The notes under the pieces were generated by a model. That model was not told where the DNA came from and did not search any database. It saw nothing but the letters and a program-made list of their open reading frames with translations. A stretch of DNA of 64,000 nucleotides from Verrucomicrobiia bacterium (GTDB lineage Bacteria; Verrucomicrobiota; Verrucomicrobiia; Limisphaerales; Pedosphaeraceae). This document shows, one piece after another, positions 1 to 5,315 of this stretch; within the stretch, counting starts at the first letter, position 1, and every line of letters begins with the position of its first letter. Made by a program: the position numbers and the translations under genes. The DNA lies in NCBI GenBank assembly GCA_036268055.1, contig DATAUW010000013.1:248001-312000 (forward strand), written 5' to 3'.

Positions 1-1
1 C

Positions 2-676
2 AGTCTCAAGACCCGCATCGTCGCGCATCAGCAACAAGTCGTCCGCCTCGACCGCGAAACCAAAGTGACCCTCGACGATAAAGCCACCGACCGCCTCTTA
101 AATTCTCTCGCCGCCAAACTCGATGGCGCTGCCGCCGTCATCGTCGGCGATTACGGCAAAGGCGTCGTCTCCCAGGTCCTGCTCGACGAACTCAAGCAAC
201 TCTGCCACGACCGCGGCGTTTGGCTCAGCCTCGATCCCAAGCCCGTCCATCATCTCACTTTGAGCGGCCTCTCCCTAATCACACCCAACCGCCGCGAAGC
301 CTTTGAACTCGCCGATATCCCCGACGAAACGCGCCACGCCAATCCCCTCGCCGACCATAATTTGATGCAAGTCGTCGAAAAATTATTGCGCGAACTCAAA
401 CCCGTTCTCCTCCTCATCACCCTCGGCGAACTCGGCATGCTCCTCTGCCGCTCCGGCCAAAAACCCTTTCACATCCCCACGCGCGCCAAGGAAGTTTTCG
501 ATGTCTCCGGCGCGGGCGATACCGTCATCGCGTCCTTCACCCTCGCCATCGCGGCCGGAGCCTCGCCCGTCGAAGCCGCCATCCTTTCCAACCACGCCGC
601 CGGAATTGTCGTCGGCAAAGTCGGCACCGCCATCGTCACCCCCGCCGAGTTGATCGAGAGCTTTCAAAATTCATGA
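2..676 (+). CDS. D-glycero-beta-D-manno-heptose-7-phosphate kinase (RfaE1/HldE kinase domain), 5' partial
   Basis: PfkB-family sugar kinase entering from the left edge; the reading frame is open from base 2, so the N-terminus lies outside. The visible 224 residues hold the family's late features: KTRIVAHQQQVVRLDRE near the edge (the RfaE1-type substrate and dimer region), a VIVGDYGKGVVS segment, and the anion-hole/catalytic motif FDVSGAGDT. The family phosphorylates heptose-7-phosphate on the way to ADP-heptose for LPS inner core. No nucleotidyltransferase domain follows, so this is the kinase-only form. It overlaps panB by four bases (ATGA), implying translational coupling. Another PfkB sugar kinase is possible, but the HQQ-VRLDRE signature favours RfaE1. 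Confidence 0.85.
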   Translation, partial: SLKTRIVAHQQQVVRLDRETKVTLDDKATDRLLNSLAAKLDGAAAVIVGDYGKGVVSQVLLDELKQLCHDRGVWLSLDPKPVHHLTLSGLSLITPNRREAFELADIPDETRHANPLADHNLMQVVEKLLRELKPVLLLITLGELGMLLCRSGQKPFHIPTRAKEVFDVSGAGDTVIASFTLAIAAGASPVEAAILSNHAAGIVVGKVGTAIVTPAELIESFQNS

Positions 677-1443
677 CGTCCATGCCCTCCGTAAAAATCA
701 CCGCCCCCGCCATCCTTGCGATGAAAGGGCGCCAGGAAAAAATCCCCGCGCTCACCGCCTACGATTTTCCCATGACCCGCCTGCTTGATGAAGTCGGCGT
801 GCCGCTCATCCTCGTCGGCGATTCCGTCGGCATGGTCGTGCTCGGCTACAGCGATACCACTCTCGTCACCATGGCCGAGATGGAACACCACGTCCGCGCC
901 GCCGCGCGCGCCAAACCCAGCGCCCTCCTCGTCGCCGACCTGCCCTATCACACTTATCAAAATGTGAACGACGCCTTGGAAAACGCCCGCCGCCTCGTCG
1001 CCGCTGGTGCCGAAGCCGTCAAAGCCGAAGGCGGCCGCTCCATCATCCCGCAAGTCCGCGCGATCATCGAAGCCGGCATTCCCTTTCTCGGCCACCTCGG
1101 CATGCTCCCCCAAAGCGTCCGTGAAGAAGGCGGCTACCACGTCAAAGGCCGGGACGAAACCGAACACCAGGCCCTCCTCGCCGATGCCCAGGCCCTCGCC
1201 GAAGCCGGCGCCTTCGCCGTCGTTCTCGAACTCGTCACCCCGCCCGTCGCCGCCGAACTCACCAAAAAAATTTCCATCCCCACCATCGGCATCGGCTCCG
1301 GCCCCGATTGCGACGGCCAAATCCTCGTCACCCCCGACCTGCTCGGCACCTTTCCCTGGTTCACCCCCAAATTCGTGAAACCCAAACTCAACGCCGCCGA
1401 GCAAATGCGCAAAGTCATCGTCGAATGGCGCAAATCCATCTAA
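673..1443 (+). CDS. panB: 3-methyl-2-oxobutanoate hydroxymethyltransferase (ketopantoate hydroxymethyltransferase)
   Basis: First step of pantothenate and CoA synthesis: it adds a hydroxymethyl group from methylene-THF to 2-oxoisovalerate. At 256 residues it matches the family length. Visible signatures are ALTAYDFPMTRLLDE, the metal/substrate region ILVGDSVGMVVLGY, ADLPYHTY, VKAEGG, GHLGMLPQS and the C-terminal IGIGSGPDCDGQILV. The start is taken at the ATG that overlaps the kinase stop; a second ATG three codons later (682) would also fit. No panC or panD lies in the window. The gene is followed by a long repeat-filled gap. Confidence 0.95.
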   Translation: MTSMPSVKITAPAILAMKGRQEKIPALTAYDFPMTRLLDEVGVPLILVGDSVGMVVLGYSDTTLVTMAEMEHHVRAAARAKPSALLVADLPYHTYQNVNDALENARRLVAAGAEAVKAEGGRSIIPQVRAIIEAGIPFLGHLGMLPQSVREEGGYHVKGRDETEHQALLADAQALAEAGAFAVVLELVTPPVAAELTKKISIPTIGIGSGPDCDGQILVTPDLLGTFPWFTPKFVKPKLNAAEQMRKVIVEWRKSI

Positions 1444-1520
1444 AAAATATTTTCCTGCTCCCAACGGATCGCGCGTCTGCGACCCGCAGCCATGTCCATA
1501 AAGTCAAACTGCCGCCAAAT

Positions 1521-1690
1521 GCAATCGCCAGCCAAACGCACTCCGTCCCTCTCGCCCCGCGACCGCGCGGGGAGAGAGCCGGAGAGAGGGGCGTCCTATC
1601 TCAAATAACCACAAAGTCTAAATCGCACCCTCCAAGTCCCGCAACAACGACCAACAATCTAAACATGGTAGGGCGGAGCTGCCGCTCCGC
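1521..1690 (+). repeat. Repeat unit A, copy 1 (170 bp)
   Basis: Aligns without gaps to 1821-1990, exactly 300 bases downstream, with about 147 of 170 positions identical by hand count. It contains a hairpin at 1549-1578 (stems 1549-1561 and 1566-1578, loop ACCG, one G.A mismatch at 1554/1573) and the start of a second hairpin at 1672-1691 (8 bp stem, loop TGCC). Confidence 0.9.
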
Positions 1691-1790
1691 CGTCCGCAGT
1701 CCCGCAGGGACGACAGAAATTTGCCCAGCAATTTATTGCTGGGTTGGATTCTCCTTCAATCCAAGTCCCGCCAGGGACAAAAGAAATCAG
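1664..1790 (+). repeat. Repeat unit B, copy 1 (about 127 bp, four hairpins)
   Basis: Nearly identical to 2025-2151, offset 361 bases. In order it carries GGCGGAGC-TGCC-GCTCCGCC (1672-1691), GTCCC-GCA-GGGAC (1699-1711) with a CGACAGAAAT tail, CCCAGCAA-TTTA-TTGCTGGG (1724-1743) and GTCCC-GCCA-GGGAC (1765-1778) with an AAAAGAAAT tail. Only the 25 bases between the third and fourth hairpins have diverged. Confidence 0.9.
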
Positions 1791-1820
1791 CGATTTAACA
1801 AAACGTCATCCTCGTCACCT

Positions 1821-1990
1821 GCAATCGCCACCCCAACGCACTCTGTCCCTCTCTCTCCACGACAACGTGGGGAGAGAGCCGGAGAGAGGGGCGTCCTATC
1901 TCAAACAACCACGCAGTTTAAATCGCACCCTCCAAGTCCCCCAACAACGACTAACCATCTAGGCATGGCGGGGCGGATCTGCTGCTCCGT
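1821..1990 (+). repeat. Repeat unit A, copy 2 (170 bp)
   Basis: Ungapped partner of 1521-1690. Its hairpin at 1849-1878 pairs all 13 stem positions: the G.A mismatch of copy 1 has become T-A (1854/1873), a G-C pair has become A-T (1859/1868), and a C-G pair has become T.G (1856/1871). The second hairpin (about 1972-1991) has decayed slightly. Confidence 0.9.
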
Positions 1991-2024
1991 CCGAAGTCCC
2001 ACAGGAATAACTTATATCCCATCG

Positions 2025-2151
2025 CATGGTAGGGCGGAGCTGCCGCTCCGCCGTCCGAAGTCCCGCAGGGACGACAGAAATTTGCCCAGCAATTTATTGC
2101 TGGGTTTTTATCGCCCTTCAAACCAAGTCCCGCCAGGGACGAAAGAAATCC
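2025..2151 (+). repeat. Repeat unit B, copy 2
   Basis: Partner of 1664-1790 with hairpins at 2033-2052, 2060-2072, 2085-2104 and 2127-2140. The first 80 or so bases differ at only one position; the linker before the last hairpin differs most. All four stems are intact in both copies. Confidence 0.9.
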
Positions 2152-2175
2152 TCACATGGACCGAACGCCCTCCCG

Positions 2176-2267
2176 CTCGTCCAACGCTTCTCATTAACCC
2201 CCGGCTTCAGCCGGGGGAACCGCGCATCTCAAAAAAATCTATCCCGAGCGCAGCGAGGCAAGCCCGC
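2176..2267 (+). repeat. Repeat unit C, copy 1 (about 90 bp)
   Basis: Direct repeat of 4432-4520. It has a central 9 bp hairpin with a two-base loop at 2198-2217, then an A-rich stretch and an ATCCCGAGCGCAGCGAGGC segment. The two copies bracket moaC to mog in the same orientation. Confidence 0.85.
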
Positions 2268-2363
2268 TCCCTGGAACCAACTCCCACGAACCTGACTTCG
2301 TCCTCCATACAAACACGAAATCTTTTTCCCCGTGATTTTGGACTGATGTAAACCCTCCTCTTT

Positions 2364-2828
2364 ATGAAACCCCTCACCCACCTCACCCCTCGTGGCGAAG
2401 CCCGCATGGTTGACGTTTCCACCAAACCCATCGTCCTCCGCCACGCCATCGCCACCGGCGAAATCCGTCTGCAACCCGCGACCCTCAAGCAAATCCAATC
2501 ACACGCCATCGCCAAGGGAAATGTCCTCGCCACCGCGCGCCTCGCCGGGATTCTCGCCGCCAAAAAAACCGGCGAACTCATCCCCCTCTGCCACCCGCTG
2601 CCGATCAACCATTGCGAAGTGGATTTTGAATTTCCCAAAAGCAACGACCGCATCCTCATCACCGCGAGCGCAAAAATCGCCGCCCAAACCGGCGTCGAGA
2701 TGGAAGCCCTCACCGCCGTCAGCATTGCCGCTTTGACCATCTACGATATGTGCAAAGCCGTGGACAAAAAAATGCGCATCACCAACATCCGTCTCCTCTC
2801 CAAAACCAAAACCCCGCTTCAGCCTTAA
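2364..2828 (+). CDS. moaC: Cyclic pyranopterin monophosphate synthase MoaC
   Basis: Molybdenum cofactor synthesis: converts the GTP-derived cyclic intermediate made by MoaA into cyclic pyranopterin monophosphate. At 154 residues it has the normal family length. Signatures are MVDVSTKP, the KGNVLATARLAGI helix, the strongly conserved LIPLCHPLPI, GVEMEALTAV and YDMCKAVDK. It is read from the ATG after the repeat region. Its stop overlaps the stop of the convergent monooxygenase-like gene. moaA, moaD and moaE are not in the window; mog lies 0.9 kb downstream, so the region is a partial Moco locus. Confidence 0.96.
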   Translation: MKPLTHLTPRGEARMVDVSTKPIVLRHAIATGEIRLQPATLKQIQSHAIAKGNVLATARLAGILAAKKTGELIPLCHPLPINHCEVDFEFPKSNDRILITASAKIAAQTGVEMEALTAVSIAALTIYDMCKAVDKKMRITNIRLLSKTKTPLQP

Positions 2829-3187
2829 CGCCGAAACCCTACTTCGAGCGTAAAATATTGCACCTTCAGCGCACTCAACGGCCCACGCAACTTCGCCAAT
2901 TCCCCCTCCGGCCCGTGAATCTCCAGCCGCGTGATATCCGCGAGCGCGCCCGATTCCTCCAGCAACGTCCCCACATTTTTTAAATGCGCCAGCGCCGCCT
3001 CCGCATTCACATAACCTTCGCGGCAATGCACAACCTCCCCGTCAAAAGAAAACCCATAATAAAGACACCCCGCTTCCGTTTGCGACTTCTCCACAAACCG
3101 TTCGCATAAATTTTTAAACGCCGGAAGCTGCCCCGCCTTCACCTTGAAATAAGGCACAATCGTGCAACACGTATCATTCGTAGTCAT
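2825..3187 (-). CDS. Antibiotic biosynthesis monooxygenase (ABM)-domain protein
   Basis: A 120-residue protein with the dimeric ferredoxin-like ABM fold pattern: an opening strand (TIVPYFKVKAGQLPAFKNL), a helix with the usual ...TEAGCLYYGFSF strand, a CREGYVNAEAALAHLKN segment typical of YgiN-like quinol monooxygenases, and a closing strand. The family includes quinol monooxygenases and many proteins of unknown substrate; the sequence does not reveal which. It converges on moaC with overlapping stops, so it probably belongs to a different transcript. Confidence 0.65.
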   Translation of the reverse strand: MTTNDTCCTIVPYFKVKAGQLPAFKNLCERFVEKSQTEAGCLYYGFSFDGEVVHCREGYVNAEAALAHLKNVGTLLEESGALADITRLEIHGPEGELAKLRGPLSALKVQYFTLEVGFRR

Positions 3188-3215
3188 AAAAATTTTCGCC
3201 GTATCTCCAACGCGC

Positions 3216-3641
3216 TCACTTTACCCGCTTGCAAGTGACCATCTCGTTTCGGTCATCCTGATAAACGAATTCCTTGTCATCAATCCGCACCACTTTGTCA
3301 TTCGTCACCAGCCCAATCGGCGGATATTCCGGGTTGCTCGATTTCGTGATCGTCTCCTTCAGCATCCCGTCTTTCACTTCCCATTTTCCCTCCACACTGA
3401 TCGTCACATGCCGCACGCCGATTTCCAATTCCGCCGTGGACGAATATTTCCCTTCCGCCTCAAATTTATCTGACGCATGCGCCGAAAAATTCGTTTTCGT
3501 GATATCCGCGTGCCATTCGCCAACGATCTTCTTGCGGATATCCTCATCCGGCGGCCGCCCGTCGCCAGTTGGCGCCGCCATCGCCGAAGCGACGCCCAAA
3601 ATCATCGCCACAAAAAGTACCGCCCAAATTTGTTTTCTCAT
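3216..3641 (-). CDS. Secreted protein of unknown function
   Basis: 141 residues with a clear signal peptide (MRKQIWAVLFVAMILGVASAMA, cleavage likely after ASAMA). The mature part is short, charged and strand-rich, with IVGEWHADITKT near the start and a closing strand MVTCKRVK. The pattern of short strands beginning with a GxW-like motif recalls lipocalin-like or small secreted domains, but I do not recognise a family. It lies upstream of, and codirectional with, the ABM gene (28-base gap), so the two may be cotranscribed. Confidence 0.6.
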   Translation of the reverse strand: MRKQIWAVLFVAMILGVASAMAAPTGDGRPPDEDIRKKIVGEWHADITKTNFSAHASDKFEAEGKYSSTAELEIGVRHVTISVEGKWEVKDGMLKETITKSSNPEYPPIGLVTNDKVVRIDDKEFVYQDDRNEMVTCKRVK

Positions 3642-3747
3642 AATGTGTTAAAGCTTGCCGCCATACTACTCTCCGAAATTCGCCGTGGCAACTTCCCGCT
3701 CTTCAATTCAAGCTTTCGTTTTCGACTCGTTCACCGATAATTCTCCC

Positions 3748-4230
3748 ATGCAAATTCAAGCTGGCATCATCACCATTTCCGACCGTGCATCCCGCGGCCT
3801 TTACGACGACCTTGGCGGCCCCGCATTGAAAAAAGCCGCCGCAAGCTACGGCTGGCAAGTCCTGGCCGACGCCCTCGTCCCCGACGAAAAGCGCGACATC
3901 CAGCGCGCCATTCGCGAGCACATCGCGCGCGGCTGCCAGCTCGTCCTCACCACCGGCGGCACCGGCGTCGCCTTGCGTGACATCACTCCCGAAGCCGTCC
4001 GCGAAATCGCTCTCCGCGAACTGCCCGGCTTCGGCGAAGTCATGCGCAGCGAATCCATGAAGATCACCAAAAACGCCATCCTCTCCCGCAACCTCGCCGT
4101 CGTCGTGGACAAGTCTCTCGTAATATGTTTGCCCGGCAAACCCAGCGGCGCCGTCGAGTGCCTCAGCTTCGTCATCGGCGCGATTCCCCATTGCCTCGAA
4201 GTCTTGCAAGAAGTCCCAACCAGTTGCTGA
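3748..4230 (+). CDS. mog: Molybdopterin adenylyltransferase (MogA/MoaB family)
   Basis: Adenylylates molybdopterin before molybdate insertion. 160 residues, the usual size for a single-domain MogA/MoaB protein. Signatures: GIITISDRASRGLYDD at the N-terminus, the LVLTTGGTGVALRDITPEAV substrate loop, and LPGKPSGAVECL near the end. The frame is open 31 codons further upstream, but only the ATG at 3748 places the conserved GIITISD strand at the family's usual position. With moaC it makes a partial molybdenum cofactor set split by two convergent small genes. Confidence 0.92.
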   Translation: MQIQAGIITISDRASRGLYDDLGGPALKKAAASYGWQVLADALVPDEKRDIQRAIREHIARGCQLVLTTGGTGVALRDITPEAVREIALRELPGFGEVMRSESMKITKNAILSRNLAVVVDKSLVICLPGKPSGAVECLSFVIGAIPHCLEVLQEVPTSC

Positions 4231-4328
4231 CCGTAAAAAAATTCCGAGTTTTTAAACCAAGATGCTCTGTAGAAAACATGGAACCCTCAATTCGTCCGGG
4301 CTTGAAACAGAAGTGGGTTTTGGGGAGC

Positions 4329-4369
4329 GCGCGCGTCCCGCGTGCAGTGTTTGGCATCCCGCCAAACAC
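4329..4369 (+). repeat. Double-hairpin repeat-like element
   Basis: Two hairpins back to back: GCGCGCG-TCC-CGCGTGC (4329-4345, 7 bp with one G.T pair) and GTGTTTGGC-ATCCC-GCCAAACAC (4347-4369, perfect 9 bp). Read as protein it gives GSARVPRAVFGIPPNT, a peptide I recall from spurious ORFs of verrucomicrobial genomes, which would mean a high-copy family. That recollection is not tested here. Confidence 0.6.
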
Positions 4370-4431
4370 ATTTTCCGTATTTATTTCTGATGTCACCCTG
4401 ATTTCTATAAAGCAAAACCAAAACTAACACA

Positions 4432-4520
4432 CTCGTCCCACGCTTCTCATTAACCCCCGACTTCAGTCGGAGGAACCGCAACTCCATCAAAAAAACTATC
4501 CCGAGCGCGAGGCAAGCCCG
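4432..4520 (+). repeat. Repeat unit C, copy 2
   Basis: Partner of 2176-2267. The hairpin at 4454-4473 keeps its shape: one G-C pair of copy 1 (2204/2211) is A-T here (4460/4467), and one C-G pair has become a C.A mismatch (4456/4471). Confidence 0.85.
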
Positions 4521-4629
4521 TGCATCTCCACGCGAGCGTCCATATTCCCCTATGCTCAAGCCCCACATTCTTCGAATTGAAAACTTGAAACTTGGAAACT
4601 CTCCCCCTCATGTTAAAAAATCTCCAGGC

Positions 4630-4995
4630 ATGAAAAATTTCATCCTGATCGCTTTGCTATTTTCCGTCGCGCTCTCGGGTTGCGTCAGCAAATCCAAGTC
4701 GAACGCCAAAGCGCGCGCCGCCTTCTTCGCCGGCCAGAAACAAGGCGCCGCGATGCAAAACACCTCCAATTCCGTCTGGATCGTCGGCAACGTCCGCACG
4801 CCGCTCATTCCCTGGACCGAAGACCTTACCCTCACCAAAGCCCTCATCGCCGCCGAATATCTGGGCGCGGGCGACCCCAGCCAAATCGTCCTCTTGCGCA
4901 CCGGCCAGCCCACGGTTTTCGTCAGCCCCAAGCAATTATTGAACGGCTTCGACCTCCCCTTGCTCGCCGGCGACCGCATCGAAATCCGGCCCTGA
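4630..4995 (+). CDS. SLBB-domain lipoprotein
   Basis: 121 residues. The lipobox LSGC follows a short hydrophobic signal (MKNFILIALLFSVALSGC), so the mature protein should be lipid-anchored. After a basic linker the rest looks like one soluble-ligand-binding beta-grasp (SLBB) domain: VWIVGNVRTPLIPWTEDLTL, a helix (KALIAAEYLGAGD), then IVLLRTG and a closing LLAGDRIEIRP. SLBB domains are common in polysaccharide export proteins such as Wza; here the poly-export half is missing. The frame is open upstream to 4552, but the signal peptide fixes the start at 4630. Confidence 0.75.
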   Translation: MKNFILIALLFSVALSGCVSKSKSNAKARAAFFAGQKQGAAMQNTSNSVWIVGNVRTPLIPWTEDLTLTKALIAAEYLGAGDPSQIVLLRTGQPTVFVSPKQLLNGFDLPLLAGDRIEIRP

Positions 4996-5048
4996 ACGCT
5001 TTAAACCATGCGTCCGTATTAAAAACAATTAATGTTTAAAAACGCGCT

Positions 5049-5076
5049 TTGACTTTGTTACAGAAATTTGTATAAA
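5049..5076 (+). promoter_or_regulatory. Candidate sigma-70-type promoter
   Basis: TTGACT (5049-5054), a 16-base spacer ending in TTTG, then TATAAA (5071-5076). The 40 bases upstream are rich in A and T tracts, like an UP element. The expected start is near 5083, a few bases before the long hairpin. It is one of the best -35/-10 matches I found in the window's gaps. Confidence 0.5.
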
Positions 5077-5082
5077 TACTTT

Positions 5083-5167
5083 AGATTTTGGATTCGGGTG
5101 GCAGTACGTTTCTTCAGCGGGATTCCCCATCCCCACCTCCTTGGCGTCTGCTGCCCGAATCTTTTTT
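5083..5167 (+). ncRNA. Candidate small RNA / intrinsic terminator hairpin
   Basis: Bases 5091-5104 pair with 5148-5161 (12 Watson-Crick and two G.T pairs). After one bulge (5105), 5106-5110 pair with 5143-5147. An inner hairpin GGGAT/ATCCC sits at 5119-5133. T6 follows at 5162-5167. With the promoter at 5049-5076 the predicted transcript is about 85 nt, almost all stem and ending in a U tail. The simplest alternative is a terminator for the SLBB lipoprotein gene, whose stop is 95 bases upstream. No known RNA family was recognised. Confidence 0.45.
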
Positions 5168-5262
5168 AAATCCTCCATTCCCGTCATCAAAAAAATTTCC
5201 AAATAAATTATACAAATTCTCCGCCCCGTGGTGTTCATCAAGTAAACCGGCAGCAGACGCCA
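5142..5262. repeat. 14 bp perfect inverted repeat
   Basis: TGGCGTCTGCTGCC at 5142-5155 and its exact complement at 5249-5262, 93 bases apart. The left arm lies inside the 3' strand of the long hairpin at 5091-5161, so the two pairings exclude each other. Confidence 0.7.
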
Positions 5263-5315
5263 GGGAGTTGGATAAAATGATCAAGCCACGGATGGAACCC
5301 GGACGTTATTTTAAT

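Larger units (their letters stand above)
1444..2363. repeat. Repeat-filled intergenic region with many hairpins
   Basis: This 920-base gap between panB and moaC carries no convincing gene; the open frames crossing it are low-complexity translations of the repeats. It is a patchwork of palindromes present two to four times each: a CTCTC/GAGAG-flanked hairpin, GGCGGAGC-TGCC-GCTCCGCC, GTCCC-GCA-GGGAC followed by an AGAAAT tail, CCCAGCAA-TTTA-TTGCTGGG and CCCCCGGCT-TC-AGCCGGGGG. Individual units are listed separately. The pattern resembles REP-like or small nonautonomous elements rather than a decayed gene. Confidence 0.9.
4231..4629. repeat. Intergenic repeat patch after mog
   Basis: About 400 bases with no credible gene. 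It holds a GC-rich element with two adjacent hairpins (4329-4369) and the second copy of repeat unit C (4432-4520). The remaining sequence before the lipoprotein gene is unremarkable. Confidence 0.8.
4996..5315. other. Intergenic region with candidate small RNA and inverted repeats
   Basis: 320 bases between the SLBB lipoprotein gene and the 3' end of the sigma factor gene. It contains an AT-rich stretch, a near-consensus promoter, a long hairpin with a T6 tail, and a distant 14 bp inverted repeat (5142-5155 with 5249-5262). No conventional gene fits; the open frames are short. Confidence 0.8.

Noticed and set aside
664-1464. A 266-codon minus-strand open frame opposite panB
   Set aside because: Gly/Asp/Phe-rich antisense shadow of a clear PanB.
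1521-2151. Possible CRISPR array because of regularly recurring short palindromes
   Set aside because: Spacing is irregular, units are long and composite, there are no uniform spacers, and no cas gene is nearby.
1308-2351. A 347-codon open frame through the panB end and the repeat region
   Set aside because: It is a Pro/Arg/Ser-rich translation of the repeats, in a different frame from panB, without motifs; its existence reflects the GC-rich repeat composition.
5029-5241. A 70-codon minus-strand open frame downstream of the sigma factor gene
   Set aside because: No family resemblance; only its internal 33-codon part has a good ribosome site, and that is reported as a finding rather than a gene.
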